Positions 54,645 to 61,787 of a stretch of DNA of 64,000 bases are shown in pieces. Source of the DNA: HXMU1428-3 sp965215715. Its GTDB lineage: Bacteria > Pseudomonadota > Alphaproteobacteria > Rhizobiales > HXMU1428-3. The first letter of the stretch is position 1. The number at the start of each line of letters is the position of its first letter. The stretch covers positions 744,001-808,000 of the forward strand of contig OZ244129.1 of the NCBI GenBank assembly GCA_965215715.1, read 5' to 3'. The position numbers were made by a program, and so were the translations under genes. The notes below the pieces were generated by a model. That model saw nothing but the letters and a program-made list of their open reading frames with translations. It was not told where the DNA came from and did not search any database.

Positions 54645-54750
54645 TAGCAGTTACTACACATACCCACAGGCGCTACGGGTACCAGTGCAGCCAGCGTTTT
54701 GGGACGCGCTTTACTGGCACCGGCCTGATGGATATGTGCATTAGCTGCTA
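54645..54750. repeat. 106-nt imperfect inverted repeat, candidate replication origin element
   Basis: TAGCAG-TTA-CTACACATA-CCCACAGG (54645-54670) pairs with CCTGATGGATATGTGCATTAGCTGCTA to 54750. An inner GGTACCAGT/ACTGGCACC stem surrounds a GCG-rich loop. There is no reading frame. It lies between the nuclease-STAND gene and the replication module. Confidence 0.6.
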
Positions 54751-54943
54751 TGTACGTTCGACATATCGTGGGTAAGGGCAATTGCGAAGTTGCAAATGGG
54801 AATATGGTTCATCCTCTCTTACCTCTTTTTATTTGAATAAGTGGATTTGCTCAATTTAGCCAATGGTGGTTTTGCTGGTTTTTTTTCTATAGTGCATCAT
54901 TTTTCAGTTGGTCTTTTATTACGATGTTTACAGGGCAGTTAAC

Positions 54944-55054
54944 ATCTAAAGGGAAGTCAAGAGGCATCCCAGTTTCGGCTCATAAGTCCCTTCGGGGATA
55001 TCTTATATTGAGCCAACCAACCGGGAACCCTACCTCTATGACTTCCCTTTAGAT
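54944..55054. repeat. 111-nt long-arm inverted repeat with UUCG-capped inner hairpin
   Basis: The outer arms 54944-54964 and 55033-55054 pair over 21 bases with a single bulge. Inside, GGCTCA, TAAG and TCCC pair with GGGA, CTTA and TGAGCC around TTCG (54977-55014, two TAT bulges on one side). The inner arm holds TCTTATATTGA, which loosely resembles Rep_1/pC194-type nick sites. It is a candidate double-strand origin or structured RNA. Confidence 0.6.
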
Positions 55055-55095
55055 ACGGAGCATAATTTTCCTATAACAAAAAAGGAGAAGTGAAA

Positions 55096-55242
55096 ATGGA
55101 CTTAGAACTACTAGTATGGCAAACCGCGTTTACAATTTATGTGACGTTGCACTTGGTTGCCAAATTTCGTCGCTTTTTAGCTAAGCGGAGAAACAAGCGA
55201 GCTTACAGAATACGGAACGGCCAAAGCTGGTTTTGGTTTTAA
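55096..55242 (+). CDS. Small membrane protein of the element (48 aa)
   Basis: AAAGGAGAAGTGAAA directly precedes the ATG, a near-ideal ribosome site. The product has one hydrophobic segment at about residues 5-23 and then a strongly basic segment (FRRFLAKRRNKRAYRIR) and an aromatic end WFWF. A GC hairpin follows the stop. It starts 41 bases after the long inverted repeat. The function is unknown; it could be a membrane-associated partner of the transfer module. Confidence 0.5.
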   Translation: MDLELLVWQTAFTIYVTLHLVAKFRRFLAKRRNKRAYRIRNGQSWFWF

Positions 55243-55262
55243 AGTAGTTCGATTAAGAAGTG

Positions 55263-55280
55263 CCGGGGCTTTGTCCCCGG
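55263..55280 (+). terminator. GC-rich hairpin after the 48-aa gene
   Basis: CCGGGG and CCCCGG flank CTTTGT and are followed by TCTCTT. It is a probable terminator, though the T run is broken. Confidence 0.5.
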
Positions 55281-55471
55281 TCTCTTGACCTGACAAAGCA
55301 GGCAAGGTGGTTGCAAAACTTCTCCTCATGCCTCACGTCTTGCCCTCTTTATGCATTTTGAAACTATTTAATTTTCTAGACCTTTCGTCCGCCGCGCTCC
55401 CGCTGGCGATCTATCGATCCTCCGTCCATGCGCTCGTAGACGCTTGTTACAAGCTCTCCTCGCTCTCTCCT

Positions 55472-57277
55472 TCACCCTCGTTCGCGGTTGCTCGGCTCGG
55501 CCTCACTCGCTTGCTCGTCGGCTTGCGCCTCACTTACTACTCGCGCATCGTCAGCCGTCTGTAGTAGACGGGCCAGCGGTATCGAGTCGTCCAAAAGAGT
55601 AGATTGCATATAAAAGTTTTCTCCATTTATATCATCGGAAAAAATGTATCTGCCTTTTTGCAAATTTTTAAAGCCACCTAAGGACGCAATGGCTGGTAAA
55701 TCATCCGTATTACCAAAAACTGTGGCGGCATCTGAATTGGAATGGACTTTAAAACAAATCTTTGTGGCTAAGTTATTCCGCAAACTTGAACTTATTGAAT
55801 CCACAGTAGCTTTTTGTAGTTGTAAAAATAAATTAACCTTCGCTGCTCTTCCCAACATGGAAATACGGTTGAGGTAAGATTGTAGTTGTAATTTCTTTTC
55901 CTTCTCTTCTTTGGTTATCGCAGGATATTGAGCGATCTGCGCAAATTCATCACAGATGATACACAGATGTGGGCCATCAAAAAGGGTTATACCTTTTTGT
56001 TTCATCTGCTTCAGACGGTCTTCCAGTTGAGTAAAGATTTGTTGGAATATCCCCAATAAGTCATCGTAATGATCGACCAGATGGATTTTTGAATGGAGGT
56101 CATTATATTTTGAAAGCTCAACACCTCCTTTAAGGTCGATAAGATATATTTTTTCAAAATGGTCGATGTTGTAGATGAGTGACGCCATTATTTGATTGAG
56201 AAAAACACTTTTACCTGAGCCGCTTTTACCGACCACAAGCGTATGAGGCATCACCTCTAGAGTGGTGTAATAGCGTTCCCCCGTCCTAACATTAAAGCCA
56301 TAGAATATGCGGTCTTTCTGCAGGAATTCCGTTTGAAAAGGAATAAGCGGTGGAAGCTCTGCAAGCTGATAAAGCACTAATGAAGTGCCGTCGAGAGGTT
56401 CCACCACCCATTCCCCGTCAAGATAGGCATTGATAGCCGGGAGGTGCTTTGACCAATATCCAATATCTATGGCGGAACGGTTGGAGGTATAGACATAGCG
56501 ACCCGCATTAAAGTCTGAGCGGGGAAAATCGAGCCTGTTGTAGTAATTGTCTTTTTCAGCACGAATAACGGCGGCTAAATAAAGCAGCTTTCCTTCAAGC
56601 GTAGGTTGCTTAAGATTGACCTCTGGTAATTTCTTGCCATCGTTGATGGGGGTAAGAGATTGCCGATAGTGGTATTCAATGTTTTCTTTATGACTTGGGA
56701 GCGCGAGCTGGTATCTATCAAAGACTTCTCTTATTTCGGAGGGTTCCCTATCCCAATGGTAAAAAGGGTCGAGCTCTCTCATGTGTTGGCCGATGGCCCT
56801 TACTGATTTGATAAAATGCTCGCTGTCTTGACGGCGGCGGCGTTCTAGGTACCATTCTTTCAGTTTATTTAACCGTTTGCGTAGCTTCTGCCGTTCAATA
56901 GGTTTTGATACAGCAACCCATTGCTGACCGATGTTATAACGACGGTAAAGCTGCCTCTTGGCTTCGGGGAATTTTATTAGGAGCATGAAGGGTAATAGAG
57001 ATCGCATGAGAAACAAATCAACCGGTGATTTGCTATACTGTCGACCACGAAGAAGCGGTCCAAGAAAGTTTTCCCAATAGGGGTAAAAATGCCCAAATGA
57101 CCCAAACATGTAGAGAAAAAATATAATGGCACTAAGAGCTATGCTTTTATGTAGCTGATAAAGCAAGACTGTCATTATCAGACATGAGGCCATCCAGGAT
57201 TGAGCTCTGAAGGTTGTGATAATGATCAAGCCAATCATGCCTTTAAATGCACGATCTAATTTGTGTTCCTGTTTCAT
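55472..57277 (-). CDS. Membrane-anchored FtsK/SpoIIIE-like DNA translocase
   Basis: A 601-residue ATPase. Two to three hydrophobic helices lie within residues 10-100, followed by a basic linker. The FtsK/SpoIIIE domain has Walker A VVGKSGSGKS at about residue 350, the IYLIDLKGGVELSKY strand, Walker B LCIICDEFAQ, and a GRAAKVNLFLQLQ sensor-like segment. Proteins of this type act as coupling proteins in conjugative elements with rolling-circle relaxases, or as DNA pumps. The GC-rich 3' end encodes a Glu/Ala-rich tail. It lies downstream of rep and the OB-fold gene, separated from them by a terminator. Confidence 0.85.
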   Translation of the reverse strand: MKQEHKLDRAFKGMIGLIIITTFRAQSWMASCLIMTVLLYQLHKSIALSAIIFFLYMFGSFGHFYPYWENFLGPLLRGRQYSKSPVDLFLMRSLLPFMLLIKFPEAKRQLYRRYNIGQQWVAVSKPIERQKLRKRLNKLKEWYLERRRRQDSEHFIKSVRAIGQHMRELDPFYHWDREPSEIREVFDRYQLALPSHKENIEYHYRQSLTPINDGKKLPEVNLKQPTLEGKLLYLAAVIRAEKDNYYNRLDFPRSDFNAGRYVYTSNRSAIDIGYWSKHLPAINAYLDGEWVVEPLDGTSLVLYQLAELPPLIPFQTEFLQKDRIFYGFNVRTGERYYTTLEVMPHTLVVGKSGSGKSVFLNQIMASLIYNIDHFEKIYLIDLKGGVELSKYNDLHSKIHLVDHYDDLLGIFQQIFTQLEDRLKQMKQKGITLFDGPHLCIICDEFAQIAQYPAITKEEKEKKLQLQSYLNRISMLGRAAKVNLFLQLQKATVDSISSSLRNNLATKICFKVHSNSDAATVFGNTDDLPAIASLGGFKNLQKGRYIFSDDINGENFYMQSTLLDDSIPLARLLQTADDARVVSEAQADEQASEAEPSNRERG

Positions 57278-57295
57278 GGGATTAGATCCTAAAGA

Positions 57296-57334
57296 TGAAA
57301 AAACCGGGCAGGATGGGAGGTCTAGACCCGCCCG
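57296..57334 (-). terminator. Intrinsic terminator after the OB-fold-like gene (minus strand)
   Basis: On the minus strand CGGGCGGG pairs with CCTGCCCG (one G-T) around about 14 bases and is followed by a run of six T residues after one G. It lies between the small gene and the FtsK-like gene, so the latter may depend on read-through or its own promoter. Confidence 0.65.
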
Positions 57335-57404
57335 ATTTTATGTTGAATGCAATGACTGACCGGTGATGCATCTTCCCCGGGTCGTGCGGTCTTTGCATTC
57401 GGGC

Positions 57405-57671
57405 TTAACGCTTTCCTGCACTGGCAGCGTTAAAGGCGTCTCCGTCCACGCGGTAATACAAATTGCCGTTCATTGAAGAAATGAGAACTGGTACCGCCGC
57501 CTCTTGCCCTTTATTAAAATTGGTTGGAGCGACGTTGTCCGGTAATTTGATATCGTATGTATCAATCGAGCCATCGGCCTTATCTTCTAGGAACTGCAAC
57601 ACATAGGTTGTCTTTCCCTCAAATGTTTTTGGACGTATTCCTCGAACCGTCCCTTTAAAAAATAATGGCAT
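57405..57671 (-). CDS. Small beta-rich protein, possible ssDNA-binding (OB-fold-like)
   Basis: An 88-residue protein with alternating strands (FFKGTVRGIRPK, TTYVLQFLEDK, TYDIKLPDN, AAVPVLISSM, GNLYYRVDG) suited to an OB barrel. It starts 2 bases after the rep stop, with AAAGGAAATAGCT as ribosome site. In rolling-circle elements a small ssDNA-binding protein often follows the initiator. The function is inferred from fold pattern and context. Confidence 0.6.
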   Translation of the reverse strand: MPLFFKGTVRGIRPKTFEGKTTYVLQFLEDKADGSIDTYDIKLPDNVAPTNFNKGQEAAVPVLISSMNGNLYYRVDGDAFNAASAGKR

Positions 57672-57673
57672 AG

Positions 57674-58681
57674 CTATTTCCTTTCATTGCTAATGTTGCC
57701 GTTATTGATGCACTGTCCTTGATGCCGGTAATAATCTGGCAGCAGTCCATCAGGTTCATCCTCCCAAAGGTAAATGTCCATATCGTCATCTTCCCTTGGT
57801 TGGAATTTCGTTGCCGGTAATTCTGCCCGCAAATCCTTGAACGATTTGCTATAGGCAATCAGCCGGCGGCATTTTAAGGTTAAGTGCAAAGCGTGGATGA
57901 CCCGAGCATTAACGGTGTACCCACCACCCCGGGTAGGAATAAAAATATCTGCAGGTTTGGTGGCGTATTTTGCCAACTCAGCAATGGCTTTGCTCATAGT
58001 TCTGTCGTTTGGATCCGCTGGATGTGGACGCAGTAAACGAATATCTAAGTGTTTAATATCCTGGCGTTTCATTACCTTTTGCCAGAAAACTAACCAGTCA
58101 TGGTGCTGTAGATAAAAATCCTGGTCTTTATCAAAATATTTTGGCTGTAACATCAGCAGTGTATGAATGTGAGGGTGGTAGGTTTGTTTCTCTGCATTGT
58201 AAGTGACCTCTAAAGCCCTAAACCATGCGTTTACTGCCTGATGAAAAGCCTTGCGCCGGGTAAGTCTGCGAAACCCACTTAAAAGCTCTGTCAATGCCTC
58301 CTGTGATTGATTGGCGTACATGTTGGGAACCGTTAAGGTCAACATCGCTGGGAACTCGCTCGGGTTGGCTTTGTGATACTGTTCATAGACCTGATAAAGC
58401 TCCATGAAATTACGCCGCCCTCTTGATGACTGGCACCCCGGACACAAGCGGTCCTTACAGCCATAACGATTGAGGACTGACTGGCCAATTTCTCCTGGCT
58501 CTTTTGGGCTTAAGTCAATGCGGCGGGCACAACTGAAAACACGATCTGCTTTTTTTTGAAAGTCTGGCCCCAATGATCGGTAAGCCATTGATAAGGCCAG
58601 CGCTTGATTGCGATGTTTACGCCAATCCCGGTATTTGTTGCTATGGGTTACATGGTGCAGCCGTTCTGGTACCTGTGTCAT
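57674..58681 (-). CDS. rep: Rolling-circle replication initiator, Rep_1 (pUB110-like) family
   Basis: A 335-residue HUH endonuclease. A cysteine-rich N-terminal part (Cys75, Cys80, Cys83 in GCKDRLCPGCQ) precedes FPAMLTLTVPNM. The metal motif HPHIH is at 169-173 and the catalytic ELAKYATK has Tyr239. The order and wording closely follow Rep_1 proteins of small Gram-positive plasmids (LTLT-PN, KLEITYN, PHFHVL, YFxxxxYIxxxxWLxLW, MAKYSxK). It would nick an origin and start rolling-circle replication. Its start overlaps the methylase stop by 4 bases. Confidence 0.88.
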   Translation of the reverse strand: MTQVPERLHHVTHSNKYRDWRKHRNQALALSMAYRSLGPDFQKKADRVFSCARRIDLSPKEPGEIGQSVLNRYGCKDRLCPGCQSSRGRRNFMELYQVYEQYHKANPSEFPAMLTLTVPNMYANQSQEALTELLSGFRRLTRRKAFHQAVNAWFRALEVTYNAEKQTYHPHIHTLLMLQPKYFDKDQDFYLQHHDWLVFWQKVMKRQDIKHLDIRLLRPHPADPNDRTMSKAIAELAKYATKPADIFIPTRGGGYTVNARVIHALHLTLKCRRLIAYSKSFKDLRAELPATKFQPREDDDMDIYLWEDEPDGLLPDYYRHQGQCINNGNISNERK

Positions 58682-59169
58682 AGGGATAACTCACCACAAA
58701 AATAGTTTGAAAATTCTTGGTAAGAAGATCTATTGACTGGGTTAAAGATAAGCACTGCACTAGGAAATGGCGCGCTATTCTGATGCCCTCCGAACTTTAG
58801 ACGACCCCGCAAATAAATGACTTGATCAGCCTTTAGAGCATAATCATGCCACCAGCCTGTATCTGTTCTTGCAGGTACCAGACAGACAACCGTTTTACCT
58901 AAACAAGATTGTTTGTAAGCCTCGCGGATGAAATTTTTAATTTGGCTATAGGGTGGATTTAGCCAAATAGTCTGACCATTCCATTTGTCATTGAGAGCAT
59001 CTGTGGTGAAATTCTTGCAAATAGAATTTGCTTTAGTTGCCGCTGCATCAAAATCAAACCTTCCCACAATATGCTGTAAAAACTTCCATACATATTCAGG
59101 GGTGGTCCACTCATCACTTTTGGATGTTAGGCAGGGCTGGATTTTCAATGATGAAATTTCTTTCGTCAT
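58678..59169 (-). CDS. Phage-type DNA N6-adenine methyltransferase (Dam family)
   Basis: A 163-residue methylase of the DNA_methylase Dam-type family. It shows SDEWTTPEYVWKFL at the N-terminus, FDFDAAATKANSICKNF, the catalytic NPPY in IWLNPPYSQI, and VCLVPARTDTGWWHDY. It is small, as in phages. It may protect the element from restriction or mark its origin. It is translationally coupled to rep. Confidence 0.88.
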   Translation of the reverse strand: MTKEISSLKIQPCLTSKSDEWTTPEYVWKFLQHIVGRFDFDAAATKANSICKNFTTDALNDKWNGQTIWLNPPYSQIKNFIREAYKQSCLGKTVVCLVPARTDTGWWHDYALKADQVIYLRGRLKFGGHQNSAPFPSAVLIFNPVNRSSYQEFSNYFCGELSL

Positions 59170-59275
59170 GTCTAACTCATTTCAATTTTTGGTGAGGGGA
59201 AGGGGCTTACTTGTGGACAGCAAATTCTTAGTTATGAACTGAATGGGCCAATTAGAAATATTTTGGCCCATTCGA

Positions 59276-59521
59276 TTAGTTTATGTCGTATTGAGACGTG
59301 CTGTCATAACGACGAGCATGAGCATATTCTTTTAGGTCCGATAACAAATAAACAACTCGCGCTTGTTTTCCTTTATTGAGTTTATGAAATGGTGGGCCTT
59401 CACCAGTGCGGCGATAACCTTCAAGGGTCCTTGGGCTAAGCCTTAAAAATTTTGCTGCCTCTTTTGTATTCAAAAAACGTTCTGGTTCTACACCAGACGT
59501 ATCTATAGCGGTGGTTTCCAT
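59276..59521 (-). CDS. Excisionase/AlpA-like helix-turn-helix protein
   Basis: An 81-residue MerR-like wHTH (HTH_17). It contains RFLNTKEAAKFLRLSPRTLE and GYRRTGEGPPFHKLNKGKQA, the standard recognition helix and wing. A longer frame reaches 59659, but GAGGAG upstream of the ATG at 59521 fixes the start. It would act as excisionase or as activator of the methylase-rep operon just downstream (about 106 bases). Confidence 0.82.
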   Translation of the reverse strand: METTAIDTSGVEPERFLNTKEAAKFLRLSPRTLEGYRRTGEGPPFHKLNKGKQARVVYLLSDLKEYAHARRYDSTSQYDIN

Positions 59522-59626
59522 GTGATTTCTCCTCATATGGATGTTAGATTTTTGTGATAATGGAGGCGTCATCCGCAAAGGGCGTTGACATGGATCTAGC
59601 TTGTTGCCAGAAACGGAGGGGGAGAA

Positions 59627-59821
59627 ATGACGTTGCTCTATCGAATGATACGAGAGCAATATTTAAAATCATCAATTTTTATCATTGAAATGTTGAGAAG
59701 CGTTGAAAAGCTTTCTCTTGAGGTCATTGAAATGAGTAATAACTCAACATCTAATTCTGGTCAATGGCCAGATGAAAGAAAAAAGAGTGAATTATTTGGT
59801 AATATACTTGTGGCTACTTAA
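59627..59821 (+). CDS. Possible small protein divergent from the excisionase-like gene
   Basis: A 64-codon frame with an unusually good ribosome site (GGAGGGGGAGAA right before the ATG). The product is not recognised: an amphipathic N-terminal half, then a polar tail rich in Ser/Asn. The ribosome site is the only strong support. Confidence 0.35.
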   Translation: MTLLYRMIREQYLKSSIFIIEMLRSVEKLSLEVIEMSNNSTSNSGQWPDERKKSELFGNILVAT

Positions 59822-59921
59822 CTCTACGTCTGGGTGCATTATTTTTTTAACAAGGCCATGATGTTATAGAAATCATATGCTTATCAAGAGTTTGTTGCAA
59901 GGGATAGTCTTTTGATTATTG

Positions 59922-59996
59922 GGGCCATTAGCCTGTTTTCTGGAGCCTGTTCCATGGCCCCTCCCACTGGGGACAGGTGAGAGGAAACAGGCGGCC
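59922..59996. repeat. Long multi-segment hairpin between the excisionase and XRE genes
   Basis: Nested arms GGCC, GCCTGTTT, CCTGT and CCCC on the left pair in order with GGGG, ACAGG, AAACAGGC and GGCC on the right (about 75 bases). No T run follows, so a simple terminator is unlikely. Possible roles are origin element, transfer site or RNA. Confidence 0.55.
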
Positions 59997-60095
59997 ATGT
60001 TTTCTGGTGGGTTTCAGATTACGAAGAAAGCAAGATATTTTGAATATTGTTGAGGGGCAAATAAGAAAATTATTCACTGAAATAAAACAGCAGTC

Positions 60096-60419
60096 TTATG
60101 ATAATAATTGAAGAAAAGCCTTTTTCTTCTCATGCGAAAGCCTATTAAAACGAGAGACGATATATTCTAGCTCGGGTGTTTCTATAATATCAGGTGCATC
60201 GCCATAAAAATAAGTTATTGGCACACCTAGCACCTTGGCGATTGAATATAGGGAAGCAGCAGACACTCTGTTATTGCCATTTTCATATTTTTGAATTTGT
60301 TGAAAGGTAACGCCTGTTGTTTCACCTAGATCGCTTTGACTTTTATTGCGAATTTTTCTCTGTTTGCGAATGCGGAGCCCTATTTGACTATTGAGAATCT
60401 TTTCAGCATTGGTTGGCAT
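60096..60419 (-). CDS. XRE-family repressor-like regulator
   Basis: About 107 residues. The HTH spans roughly residues 15-70: LRIRKQRKIRNKSQSDLGE, TGVTFQQIQKYENGNNRVSA and SLYSIAKVLGVPITYFYGDA. The C-terminal helix is RFNRLSHEKKKAFLQLL. The ATG at 60419 has AAGGAG 4 nt upstream; an ATG at 60434 overlaps that site. It is preceded by a long structured leader. It is probably the element's maintenance regulator. Confidence 0.85.
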   Translation of the reverse strand: MPTNAEKILNSQIGLRIRKQRKIRNKSQSDLGETTGVTFQQIQKYENGNNRVSAASLYSIAKVLGVPITYFYGDAPDIIETPELEYIVSRFNRLSHEKKKAFLQLLS

Positions 60420-60439
60420 GTCACTCCTTGTCATTATTA

Positions 60440-60618
60440 AGCAAAGGCCGCATAAGCGACCCGAAGTTAACTAACCATTATCGAGAATGGAGCGATACCT
60501 TTTAGCTTTCGCCTGAACATCAGTACCACCTTCGGGTCATACCGAAAGCGGTATTCTTAACGGCAATACCAGCCGCTCGATTTTAGGGTAGTTACTCCCT
60601 GTCACGGTTTCCCGTGCG
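60440..60618 (-). ncRNA. Highly structured leader RNA upstream of the XRE gene
   Basis: On the minus strand a CACGG-GAAA-CCGTG hairpin (60603-60616) opens the region. GGTATT/AATACC (60550-60555 with 60565-60570) and ATACCG/CGGTAT (60539-60544 with 60549-60554) are mutually exclusive stems. A 9-bp long-range pair joins GACCCGAAG (60530-60538) and CTTCGGGTC (60458-60466). CCATT/AATGG lies inside it. It could be a cis-regulatory RNA of the XRE gene or a separate ncRNA. I do not recognise a known class. Confidence 0.5.
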
Positions 60619-60623
60619 CCTTA

Positions 60624-60651
60624 ATTGTATCGTGAAGTTAGAAAATGCAAA
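60624..60651 (-). promoter_or_regulatory. Candidate promoter of the XRE leader
   Basis: On the minus strand TTTGCA (60646-60651), a 16-base spacer and TACAAT (60624-60629) place a start near 60617, just before the first hairpin of the leader. Confidence 0.45.
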
Positions 60652-60681
60652 GCAAAATTTGCAAAGGTTATTTAAAGCAAT

Positions 60682-61251
60682 TCAAAGCGTTTGCATGATG
60701 AGTTTTGCTAAAGGTTGTTCGTCTCCAACAAAACTATCAATCATGGCTTGTATGACTTTTGTCTCATCCAAACCCTCTAAATCCATAGGATGATCAGCAT
60801 TATAGGCCAGCATAATTAGATAACTTAATTGTGTTCGCCCATTGCCCTCTCTAAAGGGGTGAATGGCATTGATCTCAGCAATAAAATGTGCCGCCCGCAC
60901 AGCAAATTTATCTCGATCAAGATCTGTGAGATAGTTCTCATCTTGCAATTCAGAAAACACTTTTGTCATTTCAGATGCAATATGCTCCGGATAACAAAAC
61001 ATGCTGTCCCCTTTACTAATGCGAATGGACCTCACTTGGCCTGCCCACTCATAGACATCTTGAAACAAATGATGATGGATGGCTTTGTAATGGTCAAAAT
61101 CAAGTTTCCCAACAGGAAAAGACTCCGTTGATCGCAGCAATGTCATTGCTGCCTCAAATTTTATCAGATCATTTTCATTTTTGAGATTGGCTTTGTTTTT
61201 TAGAACGGTGCTATTGGCATAACAGTAAGTATCATCATGCGTTTCGTACAC
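60682..61251 (-). CDS. fic: Fic-domain toxin (AMPylase family)
   Basis: A 189-residue Fic protein. The catalytic loop HPFREGNGRT lies at residues 131-140 with His131. The flap region (RISKGDSMFCYPEH) and the GKLDFDHYKAIHHHLF helix are also typical. Fic enzymes transfer AMP to target proteins. There is no internal inhibitory helix at either end that I can see, so it is class I, with inhibition by the antitoxin encoded 5 bases upstream. Confidence 0.92.
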   Translation of the reverse strand: MYETHDDTYCYANSTVLKNKANLKNENDLIKFEAAMTLLRSTESFPVGKLDFDHYKAIHHHLFQDVYEWAGQVRSIRISKGDSMFCYPEHIASEMTKVFSELQDENYLTDLDRDKFAVRAAHFIAEINAIHPFREGNGRTQLSYLIMLAYNADHPMDLEGLDETKVIQAMIDSFVGDEQPLAKLIMQTL

Positions 61252-61256
61252 GAGAC

Positions 61257-61457
61257 TTAGGCCGCTTTTGCTTTAAAGTGTTTTAGAAGTTTTTGACGGC
61301 ACTCATCATGACTTAAGCCATCATCTATAAATGTTTGCAAGAGCGCAGAGAGTTCTGCACCCATGTGAACGCCCTCAATCGCACTGATTTTTTCAAACTC
61401 AGCGCGGCTTAAGGTTATCGAAGCGGATTGTTTTGTTATATTTGATGTTGTTTTCAT
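61257..61457 (-). CDS. VbhA-like antitoxin of the Fic toxin
   Basis: About 66 residues, directly upstream of fic. The order SAIEG, then a helix ELSALLQTFIDDGLSHDEC and RQKLLKHF, follows the VbhA antitoxin plan. The inhibitory motif is normally Ser/Thr-x-x-x-Glu-Gly/Asn; here the Ser is one residue closer to the Glu (S-A-I-E-G). The start could also be the ATG at 61493, and neither start has a strong ribosome site. Confidence 0.72.
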   Translation of the reverse strand: MKTTSNITKQSASITLSRAEFEKISAIEGVHMGAELSALLQTFIDDGLSHDECRQKLLKHFKAKAA

Positions 61458-61494
61458 GGGTTTGATTTTACCATAACATGTAAATTTTTCCATT

Positions 61495-61521
61495 AAAAAA
61501 CCGCCCCATAAAGAGGCGGTT
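61495..61521 (-). terminator. Intrinsic terminator on the minus strand
   Basis: On the minus strand AACCGCCTC pairs with GGGGCGGTT around TTTAT and runs into a T tract. It ends the 61536-61781 gene before the antitoxin. Confidence 0.75.
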
Positions 61522-61535
61522 AGTTAAAACCAGTT

Positions 61536-61781
61536 TTAAGCAGCCGTTTTTTTAGAAGTTGCATTGGCTTGCTTTTTAGCCTCTTCACGGCGTTGCTCGT
61601 CTTCTTCATAATCTATGAGGACAAGCTTGCCATCAAGCGGCAAAGCAGACAGAACGATATTAAACCCTTTCTTGTCATCTCGATGAGAGAAAGCAGCGCC
61701 AACCTTAGTCCAGTAAGCGTTCCTCCCTTCACCGGTAATCGTATATACGTTGAAATCAGGCTTGTAGTCTTTGTTCGACAT
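61536..61781 (-). CDS. Small conserved mobile-element protein of unknown function
   Basis: About 81 residues. The core NVYTITGEGRNAYWTKVGAA, FSHRDDKKGFNIVLSALPLD and GKLVLIDYEEDEQ reads as a small beta protein with a charged tail. I recall similar small proteins on alphaproteobacterial plasmids and islands, without a known role. The ATG at 61781 is 8 nt from AAGGAG; another ATG at 61787 is nearer. A palindrome lies upstream. Confidence 0.65.
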   Translation of the reverse strand: MSNKDYKPDFNVYTITGEGRNAYWTKVGAAFSHRDDKKGFNIVLSALPLDGKLVLIDYEEDEQRREEAKKQANATSKKTAA

Positions 61782-61787
61782 TTGCAT

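Noticed and set aside
55307..55564. 85-codon plus-strand frame at the end of the FtsK-like gene
   Set aside because: Ser/Leu-rich text antisense to the GC-rich 3' end of the translocase gene; no start signal.
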